Below are positions 19,417 to 29,974 of a DNA stretch of 64,000 nucleotides, in pieces. The notes beneath the pieces were generated by a model that did not search any database, was not told the origin of the DNA, and saw only the letters and a list, made by a program, of their open reading frames with translations. Each line of letters begins with the position of its first letter. Position 1 is the first letter of the stretch. The position numbers were made by a program, and so were the translations under genes. The stretch is from an uncultured Pelagibacteraceae bacterium (GTDB lineage Bacteria > Pseudomonadota > Alphaproteobacteria > Pelagibacterales > Pelagibacteraceae), in assembly GCA_902570125.1 (NCBI GenBank), contig CACFXK010000007.1:1-64000 (forward strand), read 5' to 3'.

Positions 19417-20345
19417 TTTTTTGATGCTCTCAAAATTCTATCATTAATCGCTTCACCAATATAAATATTTGGTATTGGTTCAATTGCAATTTTTTTGTAT
19501 CCATTATTTTTGATTTTCCTCAATATTTTGTATAAATTTTTCGCAGCTTCTTTTAAATTATTTGTCTTACTCAAATAAAAATAGTTTTTACTAATCTCTT
19601 TTCTTTTCTTTATCAAAATAAATGCTTCATTATGAAAGTTTTTTTTGGCATTTAGCCTCATGGGTATTCCTGGCGAATAATGTAATTTGCTGTCACCGGG
19701 AACTTTTATTTTAGTTTTTTTTTTATTCTTATTTGATAGTGCATTAATCATTTTGTAGATAATTTTGCTTTCTATTCCACCAAATCTTAAAATATGAGGC
19801 TTTCCAATAAGATTTATTATAGTGGACTCCATACCTATTTTTGATGGTCCGCCATCTAAAATAAACTTTAATTTAGAACCAAATTCATCGACAACATCTT
19901 GCTTTGAAACTGAACTAATACTCTTTGAAATATTTGCACTTGGAGCTGCAAGAGGATAATTAATATTTTTTAGTAGTTTTCTAGTTAGTTTATGATTTGG
20001 AAATCTTACAGCGATTGAATTTGAATTATTTGTGACTAATTTAGATATCATACTTTCTTTTTTTAATTTTAAAACAAATGATATTGGTCCTGGACACAAT
20101 TTTATATATAGTTTTTTAAAGTTCTCATCTATTTCACAATCTCTTTTTAAATCATTAAGATTATAATAGTGAACAATTAAAGGGTTACTTTTGGGGCGTT
20201 TTTTTAACTTATATATTTTGGACACTGCTTTTTTGGAGTAAGCATTCGCTGCTAATCCGTAGACGGTCTCAGTTGGGATTGCTACACATTCATGATTATT
20301 CAAGTATTTTATTGCTTTTTTAATATTTGAATCATTCTTTTTCAT
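19413..20345 (-). CDS. L-threonylcarbamoyladenylate synthase, Sua5 type
   Basis: It makes threonylcarbamoyl-AMP from threonine, bicarbonate and ATP for t6A37 of ANN-decoding tRNAs. The YrdC domain (1 to about 200) has IPTETVYGLAANA, KKRPKSNPLIVH, CPGPISFVLK and SANISKS. A C-terminal Sua5 domain (about 215-310) follows a linker with PGDSKLHYSPGIP, so this is the long Sua5 form rather than short TsaC. It starts only 20 bases from the divergent xseB ATG, so the promoters must overlap coding sequence. Confidence 0.93.
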   Translation of the reverse strand: MKKNDSNIKKAIKYLNNHECVAIPTETVYGLAANAYSKKAVSKIYKLKKRPKSNPLIVHYYNLNDLKRDCEIDENFKKLYIKLCPGPISFVLKLKKESMISKLVTNNSNSIAVRFPNHKLTRKLLKNINYPLAAPSANISKSISSVSKQDVVDEFGSKLKFILDGGPSKIGMESTIINLIGKPHILRFGGIESKIIYKMINALSNKNKKKTKIKVPGDSKLHYSPGIPMRLNAKKNFHNEAFILIKKRKEISKNYFYLSKTNNLKEAAKNLYKILRKIKNNGYKKIAIEPIPNIYIGEAINDRILRASKK

Positions 20346-20365
20346 ATAATATTACCAACTAATAT

Positions 20366-20617
20366 ATGAATGAAAAAAATTTGCCAGATGATATTACGTC
20401 AAAATCTTTAAATGAACTTACAGATTTGGCAGACAAAATTGTTAGAAATTTAGAAAATGAAAATAAGTTAGAAAATACATCTCAGGAGTATGCAAATTTA
20501 TTAAAAATTAATAAAATAATAGAAAAGAAATTTCAAAATAATTTGAAAGAAATATTTAATAAAACAAATACAAAAATCAAAAATATAAGATCAAAAAAAA
20601 ATGCAAAAAAAACTTAA
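20366..20617 (+). CDS. xseB: Exodeoxyribonuclease VII small subunit
   Basis: An 83-residue, all-helical acidic/basic protein. The SLNELTDLADKIVRNLENENKLE pattern followed by a second long helix matches XseB, which packs on XseA in the nuclease that degrades single-stranded DNA. A Lys-rich tail extends it slightly. The 3' end overlaps ispA by 17 bases; the xseB-ispA-dxs order is common in Proteobacteria and supports the call. Confidence 0.85.
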   Translation: MNEKNLPDDITSKSLNELTDLADKIVRNLENENKLENTSQEYANLLKINKIIEKKFQNNLKEIFNKTNTKIKNIRSKKNAKKT

Positions 20618-21470
20618 TAAAATAATTTATAAAACTAATAATTATCTTTATAGATATTTTTCAAAACAAAAAAATACTCAGCTAATTAATCCAATGATTT
20701 ATGGACTTCTTCCTGGAGGCAAAAAAGTAAGATCGAAAATACTCTTTGATGTTGGCTCTATATTCAAAGTAGATAAAAAAATAATTTTGCAAGTTGCAGC
20801 AGCAGTTGAATGTATTCATGCTTACTCACTAATACATGATGACTTACCATGTATGGATAATGACAATATAAGGAGAGGAAAATTAACAACACACAAAAAA
20901 TTTAGCGAGTCGACCGCTATTCTTGCCGGCAATTCTCTGCTTACTATTGCATTTCAAATTCTTAGCGATAAACGATTTAATTTAAATGAGAAAAAAAAAA
21001 TAAAATTAATAAATCTACTTTCTGAAAGCTCGGGACATACTGGAATTGCAGGTGGCCAGTTTTTAGACTTAAGTTATGAAAAGATTAAAAAAAATAAAAA
21101 ACAGATTATAGAGATGCAAATTAAAAAGACTGGTAGACTATTCAGTTTTTGTTGTGTTGCCCCTATTATCATTTCTGGTAAAATAAAATTTATTAATAAG
21201 TTTAACAAAATTGGTAACGAGATTGGCTTATTATTTCAAATTGCAGATGATTTGATAGATCTTAGAGGCAAATCATCAACTGTTGGAAAAAAAACTAAAA
21301 AGGATTTAAAAATGGGAAAAGCTACTTTAATAAGTTTACTAGGGACTGATAATACTATTAAATATGCTGATAATTTAAAATTAAAAATATTTAGGAGTTT
21401 GAAAATTTTTGGAAAAAAAGGTGACGATTTTAAAGAAACAATAAATTATATTTTAAATAGAACAAAATGA
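20601..21470 (+). CDS. ispA: Farnesyl/geranyl diphosphate synthase
   Basis: A short-chain trans-prenyltransferase of 289 residues. The first Asp-rich motif is [15 protein letters not shown] (about 78) with the two-residue insertion typical of bacterial FPP synthases. The second is [10 protein letters not shown] (about 214), and GGKKVRSK is near 36. It supplies FPP for quinones and undecaprenyl phosphate. It overlaps both xseB and dxs (four bases), forming an operon with the first MEP-pathway enzyme. Confidence 0.94.
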   Translation: MQKKLNKIIYKTNNYLYRYFSKQKNTQLINPMIYGLLPGGKKVRSKILFDVGSIFKVDKKIILQVAAAVECIHAYSLIHDDLPCMDNDNIRRGKLTTHKKFSESTAILAGNSLLTIAFQILSDKRFNLNEKKKIKLINLLSESSGHTGIAGGQFLDLSYEKIKKNKKQIIEMQIKKTGRLFSFCCVAPIIISGKIKFINKFNKIGNEIGLLFQIADDLIDLRGKSSTVGKKTKKDLKMGKATLISLLGTDNTIKYADNLKLKIFRSLKIFGKKGDDFKETINYILNRTK

Positions 21471-23380
21471 CTAATAATTATAAATTTTTAAATAATATTA
21501 ATTTCCCTGACGATGTGAGAAAATTATCTCAATCTGATATTAAAGTTTTAGCTGATGAGGTTCGCAAAGAATTAATCGATGTTGTTTCTGAAACTGGAGG
21601 ACATTTAGGCGCGGGTCTAGGAGTGGTAGAATTGACTGTGGTATTACACTATATATTTAATACACCACATGATAAATTAATTTGGGATGTGGGACATCAA
21701 ACTTACCCACATAAAATACTAACTGGAAGAAAAAACAAAATAAGAACTCTCAGAAAGGGTCAAGGATTATCAGGCTTTACAAAGAGATCCGAAAGTGAGT
21801 ATGATCCATTTGGTGCTGCTCATAGTTCAACTTCTATTTCTTCAGCTTTAGGAATAGCGGTAGCTAATAAATTATCAAATAAATCCAGCAATATAATAGC
21901 AGTAATAGGTGATGGAGCTATTAGTGCTGGCATGGCATATGAAGCCATGAACAATGCAGGTGCAAGCAAAACAAAGATGATTGTTGTTTTAAACGACAAT
22001 GATATGTCAATTGCAAAACCTGTTGGTGCTATGAGAAAATATCTTGCAAAAATTTTATCAGGGAAAATTTATTTTAGCTTTAGAGAGACATTCAAGTTAA
22101 TTATATCTGCTTTTTCAAAAAGATTTAAAAATAAAGCAGGAAAAGCAGAAGATTTTTTAAGATCAGCAGTCACTGGAGGAACATTATTTAACTCTATGGG
22201 ATTTTATTATATTGGACCTATAGATGGACATGATATTGATACAATGGTCTCAGTATTTAATAATGCAAAAGATATTGACTATGATGGACCAATTTTGATT
22301 CATGTTAAAACTGAAAAAGGAAAAGGTTACACTTTTGCTGAAAAATCAGAAGATAAGTTTCATGGAGTTTCTAAATTCAATATAAAAACTGGAGAACAAT
22401 TAAAATCTATTTCTAAAATACCTTCATATACAAAAGTATTTGCCAATTCACTAATCAAACATGCGGAAAAAGATAGTAAAGTAGTTGGTATAACTGCAGC
22501 TATGCCATCAGGCACAGGAATGGACTTATTTGGAAAAAAATTTCCAGACAGAATGTTTGATGTTGGTATAGCAGAACAACATGCGGTTACTTTTGCTGCT
22601 GGCATGGCTACAGAAGGATATAAACCTTATGCTGCAATATATTCAACTTTTCTTCAAAGAGCCTATGATCAGGTTGTTCATGATGTTGCTATACAATCAT
22701 TGCCTGTTAGATTTGCAGTTGACAGAGCGGGGTTAGTTGGTGCTGATGGCCCAACACATGCTGGATCTTTTGATATTACATACCTTTCAACATTACCAAA
22801 TTTTGTGGTAATGGCGGCAAGTGATGAAGCCGAGCTTGTAAGAATGATTAATACATCAATGGATATAAACGATAGACCATCAGCTTTTAGATATCCAAGG
22901 GGCAATGGTGTGGGAGTTCAATTACCTGAAATAACTGAGAAAATTGAGTTAGGTAAAGCAAAAATAATTAAAGAAGGAAAAAAAGTTGCAATCTTAAATT
23001 TTGGAGCAAGATTACAGGAGTGTATTTTGGCTTCCAAAAATTTAAAAAAAAAAGGAATTGATATCACTATTATTGATGCAAGATTCGCAAAACCGTTAGA
23101 TGAAAATCTAATATGGCAAATTGCTACAGAACATGAGGTTTTGATTACAATAGAAGAAGGTTCAATCGGGGGATTTGGATCTCATGTCAGCCAATTTTTA
23201 AGTGAAAAAAACTTATTAGACAGTAATCTTAAATTTAGATCAATGATATTGCCTGATAGATTTATTGATCATGATAAACCAGAGCTAATGTATAAGTTTG
23301 CTAATTTAGACTCAATTGGTATTGAAAATAAAATTTTAGATACTTTAAATTCAAAAGTTTTAATTAAAAAATCTAATTAA
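21467..23380 (+). CDS. dxs: 1-deoxy-D-xylulose-5-phosphate synthase
   Basis: The TPP-dependent first enzyme of the MEP isoprenoid pathway and source of the thiamine/pyridoxal precursor DXP, 637 residues, full length. Motifs include [21 protein letters not shown], the TPP/Mg motif [31 protein letters not shown] with the catalytic Glu, and a C-terminal transketolase domain with RFAKPLDE. Its stop shares four bases with the converging aroC stop. Confidence 0.97.
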   Translation: MTNNYKFLNNINFPDDVRKLSQSDIKVLADEVRKELIDVVSETGGHLGAGLGVVELTVVLHYIFNTPHDKLIWDVGHQTYPHKILTGRKNKIRTLRKGQGLSGFTKRSESEYDPFGAAHSSTSISSALGIAVANKLSNKSSNIIAVIGDGAISAGMAYEAMNNAGASKTKMIVVLNDNDMSIAKPVGAMRKYLAKILSGKIYFSFRETFKLIISAFSKRFKNKAGKAEDFLRSAVTGGTLFNSMGFYYIGPIDGHDIDTMVSVFNNAKDIDYDGPILIHVKTEKGKGYTFAEKSEDKFHGVSKFNIKTGEQLKSISKIPSYTKVFANSLIKHAEKDSKVVGITAAMPSGTGMDLFGKKFPDRMFDVGIAEQHAVTFAAGMATEGYKPYAAIYSTFLQRAYDQVVHDVAIQSLPVRFAVDRAGLVGADGPTHAGSFDITYLSTLPNFVVMAASDEAELVRMINTSMDINDRPSAFRYPRGNGVGVQLPEITEKIELGKAKIIKEGKKVAILNFGARLQECILASKNLKKKGIDITIIDARFAKPLDENLIWQIATEHEVLITIEEGSIGGFGSHVSQFLSEKNLLDSNLKFRSMILPDRFIDHDKPELMYKFANLDSIGIENKILDTLNSKVLIKKSN

Positions 23381-24463
23381 ATTTTATTTTGTGCTGTATT
23401 CATTAAATAGTGATCTAGAATAACACAATGCATCATCGCCTCTCCTATAGGAACCGCTCTAATTCCTACACATGGATCATGTCTACCTTTTACAGATATT
23501 GTCGTATTCTTTCCAAACCTGTCAATTGTTTTCCTCGATGACAAAATAGATGATGTTGGTTTTACTGCAAATGAAACATTTATTTCTTGTCCAGTAGATA
23601 TTCCTCCGAGAATTCCCCCTGCATTATTTGATTTAAAACTAGTTTTAAGTTTCTTTTTAAAAATTTCGTCAGAATTTTCCTCACCAGTTAACATTGCAGA
23701 GTTCATTCCTGATCCTATATTTACACCCTTTACAGCATTAATACTCATCATTGCTGCTGCAAGATCCATATCTAATTTAGAGTATATTGGCGCTCCAAGT
23801 CCTAAAGGAACTCCTCTTGCTCTCACCTCAATAATTGCTCCACAAGATGATCCAGCTTTTCTTATCCCAAGTAAATATTTTTCCCAAAGTTTAATCACAG
23901 TTTTATCAGGACAAAAAAAATGGGTTACTAGAAATTGTTTTGTCTTTCCATTTCTTTAAGTCACATCCTAATATTCCTAATTGTGTAACAGCACCAACTG
24001 CCTGATACTTCTTACCCAGTTTATTTTTCAAAACAACTTTTGCAATAGCACCTGCCGCAACTCTAGCAGCAGTCTCGCGAGCAGATTGTCTTCCACCACC
24101 TCTGTAATCTCGGATACCATATTTTTTAAAATAAGTATAATCAGCATGTCCTGGTCTAAATTTATTCTTTATTGTCTCATAATCTCTAGATCTCATATCT
24201 TTATTATAAATTATTAGAGAAATTGGAGTTCCAGTTGTTCTACCCTCAAAAACACCAGATAAAATATTAATTTTATCATCTTCTTTCCTTTGAGTTGTAA
24301 ATTTAGATTGTCCTGGCTTTCTTTTATTAAGTTCTTTTTGTATATCCCTTTCTTTTATTGGAATATTTGGAGGGCAGCCATCAACTACACATCCAATAGC
24401 TGGACCATGTGACTCTCCCCAAGTAGTAAATCTAAATAACTTCCCAAAAGTATTAAATGACAT
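23377..24463 (-). pseudogene. aroC: Chorismate synthase, split by a single-base frameshift
   Basis: It converts EPSP to chorismate with reduced FMN. Residues 1-185 run from 24463 ([35 protein letters not shown]) to a premature stop after NPFF. The rest ([32 protein letters not shown]) continues to 23377 in another frame. Removing one base from the run of eight A (23913-23920, T on the coding strand) joins the frames through NPFFCPDKT. This gives about 361 residues, the normal AroC length. All motifs are intact, so a sequencing error or slippage rescue is more likely than real loss. Starts: 24463 (ATG), 32 bases from divergent pdxH. Confidence 0.9.
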
Positions 24464-24495
24464 TATTTTAATGTATAAATTATTTTTTTAAATTT

Positions 24496-25119
24496 ATGAA
24501 CGAAAAAAACTCACTTGGACTAAATCTTTGCTTTAAAGATCATAATAACCCAATAAAGCTTTTTGAAGAATGGTTCAATAAAGCAAAAAAAACTGAAATT
24601 AATGATCCAAATGCATTTGCGGTTGGAACTGTAAACAAAAATGGCTTTCCAACAGTTAGAATGGTACTTCTTAAAGATTTTGATAAAAATGGATTTGTTT
24701 TCTACACAAACCTTAATAGTGATAAAAGCAAGGCTATCAAAAATTCCTCAAAAATTTCTATGTGCTTCCACTGGAAAAGTTTACATAGACAAATTAGAAT
24801 AATTGGTATTGCTAGTAAGGTAACAAAAAAAGAAGCTGACGCTTATTACAATTCAAGAGCTTATGGAAGCAGAATTGGTGCTTGGGCCTCAAAGCAAAGT
24901 TCTATTTTAAAAAAAAGACAGGATTTATATAAGTCCATTGAGGAGTTTAAGAAAAAATTTCCAAATAAAAATAAGATACCACGACCCGAATATTGGTCTG
25001 GTTGGAGAATCAAACCTAAAGAAATTGAATTTTGGCTAGATGGACAGAATCGAATTCATGAAAGATTAAAATATATTAGAAAAACCAAAAAATGGAAAAG
25101 AGTATTATTAAGTCCCTAA
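24496..25119 (+). CDS. pdxH: Pyridoxamine 5'-phosphate oxidase
   Basis: An FMN-dependent oxidase of 207 residues that forms pyridoxal 5'-phosphate. Motifs are NAFAVGTVNKNGFPTVRMVLLKDFD, FYTNLNSDKSKAI, CFHWKSLHRQIRI, and the C-terminal PEYWSGWRIKPKEIEFW with HERLKY, which bind FMN and PLP. It is divergent from aroC and converges with ispB, sharing four bases at the stops. Confidence 0.95.
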   Translation: MNEKNSLGLNLCFKDHNNPIKLFEEWFNKAKKTEINDPNAFAVGTVNKNGFPTVRMVLLKDFDKNGFVFYTNLNSDKSKAIKNSSKISMCFHWKSLHRQIRIIGIASKVTKKEADAYYNSRAYGSRIGAWASKQSSILKKRQDLYKSIEEFKKKFPNKNKIPRPEYWSGWRIKPKEIEFWLDGQNRIHERLKYIRKTKKWKRVLLSP

Positions 25120-26129
25120 AAATTTCTTTCAATACTAAAAGATGTTAAGTTTTTTAATATATTTTTATCTTCTGATTCTTCAAATACACTCAAAGAATTA
25201 GATGCTAAATTAATATAATGTTCTGCTTTTTTATAACACTCATTAATAATATTATTTTTTTTTATTAGATCTAACACATATTCTAAGTTTTGCTTTTCAC
25301 GTATATCTTTTTCAAAAAAAGATTTTAATTTTTCTTTTTCAAACTTGTCAACTTTTTGATAAAGTAAAATTATAGGTAAAGTCACTTTACCCTCATAAAA
25401 GTCATTGCCAATATTTTTTCCAAATAATTTTAATTCGGAATTGTAGTCTAATGTGTCATCTGCTATTTGAAATGTAAGGCCTAAATTTTTTCCATAAAAT
25501 TCTAACGCATTTTTATATTTTAAATCTTTTTCAGCTATAATTGCTCCAACTTTAGTAGCTGCTGCAAACAGAGAGGCAGTTTTTGATGAAATAATATTAA
25601 GATATGTTTCTTCTAAGATATCTATTTCTTTATTGTGTTGTAACTGTAGAACTTCACCTTGTGCAATTTCAGACGATGTACATGCTAAAAGTTTTAATAG
25701 TTCTAGATTCCCGTCCTCTACCATCATTTCAAAACATTTGCTAAGTAAATAATCACCTACTAAAATTGAGGAATGATTCCCCCATATTGTGTTTAAGGTT
25801 TTTTTTCCTCTTCTCAGGTCAGCACTGTCTATTACATCGTCATGCATTAAAGTTGCTGCATGTATAAGTTCTACACAAGCTGCAAGATTTACATCCCTTA
25901 ATCCTTTTTGATATTCACAAATTTTAGCACTTTGCAAGGTTAAGAGTGCTCTTAGCCTTTTTCCACCAGTTTTTAAATGATACTTGGTCATCTTTTGAAC
26001 CAAGTCAACCTTACTTGTTAGTCTAGAATTAATTTTTTCTTCTACTAGAATCAATTTATCATCAACAGAATTTTTTAAATCCTCATAAGAATTATTAATT
26101 TGTTTTTTTAGCTGTATTACAGTTCCCAT
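25116..26129 (-). CDS. ispB: Long-chain polyprenyl diphosphate synthase (quinone side chain)
   Basis: A 337-residue trans-prenyltransferase with GGKRLRALLTL, first motif LMHDDVIDSADLRRGKKT and second FQIADDTLDYNS. Unlike ispA at 20601, it lacks the FPP-type insertion in the first motif and is longer, as in octa- to decaprenyl synthases that make the ubiquinone tail. Product length cannot be read from the sequence with certainty. It is single in its transcription unit, with sppA divergent 110 bases away. Confidence 0.9.
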   Translation of the reverse strand: MGTVIQLKKQINNSYEDLKNSVDDKLILVEEKINSRLTSKVDLVQKMTKYHLKTGGKRLRALLTLQSAKICEYQKGLRDVNLAACVELIHAATLMHDDVIDSADLRRGKKTLNTIWGNHSSILVGDYLLSKCFEMMVEDGNLELLKLLACTSSEIAQGEVLQLQHNKEIDILEETYLNIISSKTASLFAAATKVGAIIAEKDLKYKNALEFYGKNLGLTFQIADDTLDYNSELKLFGKNIGNDFYEGKVTLPIILLYQKVDKFEKEKLKSFFEKDIREKQNLEYVLDLIKKNNIINECYKKAEHYINLASNSLSVFEESEDKNILKNLTSFSIERNF

Positions 26130-26171
26130 ATTTTGAAACTATTATATCCAATTTATTAATATACTTATCAA

Positions 26172-26199
26172 TTGACGCACCTTATTCTTTAATTATAAC
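26172..26199 (+). promoter_or_regulatory. Candidate promoter for the S49 peptidase-glyQS operon
   Basis: In the divergent gap between ispB and the S49 peptidase gene, TTGACG (26172-26177) and TATAAC (26194-26199) lie 16 bases apart, about 40 bases before the ATG at 26240. A second TATAAT-like stretch follows at about 26214. Assigned by eye. Confidence 0.5.
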
Positions 26200-26239
26200 T
26201 AGGGTATATAATATATTAAAAAAATTTATAACAATTCTA

Positions 26240-27049
26240 ATGTTCTCATTTTTTAAAAAAAAAAAGATAATAAGTCACCTTAGATTATCAGGAGTTATAG
26301 GAAATGTCGGAAGGTTTAGACAAGGAATAGAATTTTCAAGTGAGGAAGAGATAATAAAAAAGGCTTTTTCAGTAAAGAAAGCTTTGGCCGTTGCAATTAC
26401 AATTAACTCACCAGGAGGATCTCCGGTACAGTCACATTTAATTTACAAACTAATAAAAGAGCAATCTAAAAAAACAAAAAAAAAAGTAATTGTTTTTGCT
26501 GAAGATGTGGCGGCATCTGGTGGATATCTTATTTCATGTGCTGGTGATGAAATTTATGCTAATTCGAGCTCAATCATAGGATCTATCGGAGTTATTTCTG
26601 CATCATTTGGTTTTAAAAATTTAATTGAAAAAATTGGGATTGAAAGAAGAGTTTACACCGCTGGGAAAAATAAAAGTACCTTAGATCCTTTTTTGGATGA
26701 AAAAGAAGAAGATATTAATCGTTTAAAAAATATTCAATTAGAAATACATCAAGATTTTATAGATGTTGTTGAGGAGAGTAGAAAAGAAAAATTAAACAAA
26801 AACGCTGGTATTGAACTTTTCTCTGGGGAATTTTGGGCAGGGAAAAAAGCAAAAGAATTGGGACTAATCGATGGATTAGGAAATGCAGAGCAAATATTAA
26901 GTGAGAAATATGGCGAAGATATAGAAATTAAGAAATTTGGAAAAAGCAAAGGGTGGTTATCAAAAAAGCTATCATCTTCTGAAAATTATACTGATAAAGT
27001 AATTAGTTTATTAGAAGAAAGATCAATCTGGCAAAGGTATGGTCTCTAA
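26240..27049 (+). CDS. S49 family peptidase (SppA/SohB type)
   Basis: A 269-residue single-domain signal-peptide peptidase-like serine protease. The [16 protein letters not shown] oxyanion region and the nucleophile region [30 protein letters not shown] are clear, and a conserved Lys is expected in the KNKSTLDPF segment. There is no obvious long membrane anchor, only a basic, hydrophobic N-terminus. It probably cleaves leftover signal peptides at the inner membrane. Its 3' end overlaps glyQ by 11 bases, so the three following genes may share its promoter. Confidence 0.85.
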   Translation: MFSFFKKKKIISHLRLSGVIGNVGRFRQGIEFSSEEEIIKKAFSVKKALAVAITINSPGGSPVQSHLIYKLIKEQSKKTKKKVIVFAEDVAASGGYLISCAGDEIYANSSSIIGSIGVISASFGFKNLIEKIGIERRVYTAGKNKSTLDPFLDEKEEDINRLKNIQLEIHQDFIDVVEESRKEKLNKNAGIELFSGEFWAGKKAKELGLIDGLGNAEQILSEKYGEDIEIKKFGKSKGWLSKKLSSSENYTDKVISLLEERSIWQRYGL

Positions 27050-27911
27050 AATAAAAAAAAAAACTTTATCTTTTCAAGATACAATCTTTAACTTACAAAA
27101 GTATTGGTCTAAAAAAGGTTGTGTGATATTACAACCTTATGATCTAGAGGTAGGAGCTGGGACATTCCATCCAGCAACTACCCTAAGATCGCTTGGCCCA
27201 AAACCATGGAAAACTGCATATGTTCAACCATCTCGCAGACCGACTGACGGAAGATATGGCGACAACCCCAATAGATTGCAACATTATTATCAATTCCAGG
27301 TTTTAATTAAACCTTCACCAAAAGAAATTAAAAAGATGTATTTAAATAGCTTGTCATCAATAGGTATTAATCATGAGGAACACGATATAAGGTTTGTTGA
27401 AGATGACTGGGAAAGTCCTACATTAGGAGCGGCAGGTCTTGGATGGGAAGTTTGGTGTGATGGTATGGAAGTTACACAATTTACTTATTTCCAACAAATG
27501 GCAGGAGTTGAATGTAAACCTGTATCTGTTGAAATTACATATGGATTAGAGAGGTTGTGCATGTTTATTCAAAATAAAAAAAGTGTTTTTGATTTAATAT
27601 GGAATGATGAAGGAATTACCTACAAAGATGTTTTTCATCAGTCTGAGAAAGAGTTTTCAGCATATAATTTTGAATATGCCAATACTGATAATTTATTTAA
27701 AATATTTGAAATGCTAGAAGAAGAAACAAAATTATTAGTTGAAAAAAAGGTTTCTCTACCAGCATATGATCAATGTTTAAAATGCAGTCATGTCTTCAAT
27801 ATTTTAGATGCTAGAGGGGTGATTAGTGTAGCACAAAGAGCTGAGTATATTGCAAGAATAAGGGAATTAACTAAATCAATTGGGAAAGTTTGGATTGAAA
27901 GCCAAAGTTGA
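27039..27911 (+). CDS. glyQ: Glycyl-tRNA synthetase alpha subunit
   Basis: The catalytic class II subunit of the alpha2beta2 bacterial glycyl-tRNA synthetase, 290 residues. It has [36 protein letters not shown] at the N-terminus, then [18 protein letters not shown] and YGLERL. It overlaps the peptidase gene upstream and shares TGATG with glyS downstream. Function certain. Confidence 0.97.
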   Translation: MVSKIKKKTLSFQDTIFNLQKYWSKKGCVILQPYDLEVGAGTFHPATTLRSLGPKPWKTAYVQPSRRPTDGRYGDNPNRLQHYYQFQVLIKPSPKEIKKMYLNSLSSIGINHEEHDIRFVEDDWESPTLGAAGLGWEVWCDGMEVTQFTYFQQMAGVECKPVSVEITYGLERLCMFIQNKKSVFDLIWNDEGITYKDVFHQSEKEFSAYNFEYANTDNLFKIFEMLEEETKLLVEKKVSLPAYDQCLKCSHVFNILDARGVISVAQRAEYIARIRELTKSIGKVWIESQS

Positions 27912-29974
27912 TGTCAGAATTATTTGTAGAGCTATTTAGTGAGGAAATTCCTGCAAAGCTTCAAATAAACGCAAGGAATGAATTAAAAAAAAATATTAAA
28001 AATTTTTTTATTGAAAATCAAATTAAATTCAACGAAAATTTCAATGTTTATTCAACACCAAACAGACTAGTTCTACATGTTGATAAAATCCCTAATGAAA
28101 TCAAATTAAGCTCAGAGGAAATTAGAGGCCCAAATGTTAATGCTCCTGAAAAAGCATTAGAGGGATTTATTAGATCAAACAACACAATGTTAGAGAAAAT
28201 ATTTAAAAAAAATACTGGAAAAGGTGAATTTTATTTTTTTAAAAAAGAGTCTAGAAAAATAAAGGTTTCAGATTTACTAGAAAAAAATCTAAGTGAAATC
28301 TTAGCAAAGATAGCTTGGAATAAATCAATGAAATGGGCAAATTATGATCTTTATTGGGGAAGACCTCTTAAATCCATTTTAGCAATATTTAATAAGAAAC
28401 CTCTAAATTTTGTTTTTAACCACATAAATAGTTCTAACAAAACTTTTATAGATAAATCAATAGAGGAAGGTATAAAAATTTTTAAAGACTTCAATTCGTA
28501 TTCAAAATTTTTTAGACAAAAAGGTATTTTAATTGATCAAGATCTAAGAAAAAAAATAATAAATAATAAGATAAATGAAATAATTAATAAAAAAAATTTA
28601 GAAATCAAACAGAATGATAGTCTTATAGATGAAATAGTAAATATAGTTGAAAAGCCAGTGGTAATTGTTTGTGATTTTGACAAAAAATTTTTGAATGTAC
28701 CCAGTGAAATATTGATTACTACTATGCAGACTCATCAAAAATATTTACCAACTTTTGATAAAAAAAATAATCTTACAAATAATTTTTTTGTAGTTTCAGA
28801 TATTAAAGACATTAAAGGGTTCGTTAAATTAGGAAATGAGAGAGTGATTGAAGCAAGATTAAGTGATGCTGAGTTTTTTTGGGAGAAAAATAAAACCCAA
28901 AATTTAGTTAAACAAGTAGATAAATTAAAAAATATAAATTATTTTAAAGGTTTAGGTTCCTACTTTGATAAAATTCAACGTATGAGAAAGTTATCATCCT
29001 TAATTTCTGATGATTTTTTAATTAGTAAAGATAAAATTGAAATAGCCTCATCAATTTGTAAAGTTGATTTAATGTCTGATCTTGTTGGAGAGTTCCCGGA
29101 ACTACAAGGTATAGTCGGAGGTCATTTTGCAAAGTTTCAAGGGTTTGATAAAGAAGTTTGTCTTGCTGTGTCTGAACAATATTTGCCTAACGGGATGGAA
29201 AGCAAATTACCAAAAAAAATGTATAGTGTTGCTTTATCTTTAAGTGATAAACTAGACTCATTAGTAGGTTTTTTTGGAATTAATCTGAAACCTACTAGTT
29301 CAAAAGACCCATATGCCATAAGAAGAATGGCTATAAGTCTTGTCAGATTAATTGTTGAAAATGAAACAAAAATCAAACTAAAAGATTTAATTGTTTACAC
29401 CTGTTCAGTATATAGAGATCAGGGCTATGAATTTGATACCAAAAAGATACAAAACGAGTTAAGTGATTTCATAATTGAAAGATTTAAAAATTATTTAAAA
29501 GAAAAAAAAATAAGACAAGATATAATAGAAAGCTCAACATTTTTACTTGGATTGGATGATTTATTAAAAGCTTATAAAAAATCTTTATGTTTAAATAAAA
29601 ATATTAAAAAAGAAATCGGCTTTGAAACTATTGCAGCATACAAAAGATCTTCAAATATATTAAATACTGAAGAAAAAATAAGCATTGAATCCCTTGGTTT
29701 TGCAGATCCAGGTTTATTTAAAAATGATTACGAGAAAAAATTATATAAAAAAATAAATGATATTAGAAAATATTTTTTGAGTACTGGAAAAGATGAAAAT
29801 TACGAGGAAAGTCTAAAAATCTTATCAAGCATTAAAAACGAGATAAACGATTTTTTCGATAATGTTATTGTAAATGATGAAGATATAATAATTAAAAAAA
29901 ATAGATTAGAATTATTAAATATGTTGTGCAAAACCTTTGATAACTATTTAAATTTTACAAAAATAAATGCCTAG
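27911..29974 (+). CDS. glyS: Glycyl-tRNA synthetase beta subunit
   Basis: The tRNA-binding beta subunit, 687 residues. It begins SELFVELFSEEIPAKLQ, a strong family signature; later come WNKSMKW and YLPTFDKK, and a C-terminal anticodon-binding/DALR-like helical region. The ATG at 27911 sits in the TGATG overlap with the glyQ stop; the TTG three bases earlier is a less likely start. Length agrees with the family. Confidence 0.96.
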   Translation: MSELFVELFSEEIPAKLQINARNELKKNIKNFFIENQIKFNENFNVYSTPNRLVLHVDKIPNEIKLSSEEIRGPNVNAPEKALEGFIRSNNTMLEKIFKKNTGKGEFYFFKKESRKIKVSDLLEKNLSEILAKIAWNKSMKWANYDLYWGRPLKSILAIFNKKPLNFVFNHINSSNKTFIDKSIEEGIKIFKDFNSYSKFFRQKGILIDQDLRKKIINNKINEIINKKNLEIKQNDSLIDEIVNIVEKPVVIVCDFDKKFLNVPSEILITTMQTHQKYLPTFDKKNNLTNNFFVVSDIKDIKGFVKLGNERVIEARLSDAEFFWEKNKTQNLVKQVDKLKNINYFKGLGSYFDKIQRMRKLSSLISDDFLISKDKIEIASSICKVDLMSDLVGEFPELQGIVGGHFAKFQGFDKEVCLAVSEQYLPNGMESKLPKKMYSVALSLSDKLDSLVGFFGINLKPTSSKDPYAIRRMAISLVRLIVENETKIKLKDLIVYTCSVYRDQGYEFDTKKIQNELSDFIIERFKNYLKEKKIRQDIIESSTFLLGLDDLLKAYKKSLCLNKNIKKEIGFETIAAYKRSSNILNTEEKISIESLGFADPGLFKNDYEKKLYKKINDIRKYFLSTGKDENYEESLKILSSIKNEINDFFDNVIVNDEDIIIKKNRLELLNMLCKTFDNYLNFTKINA

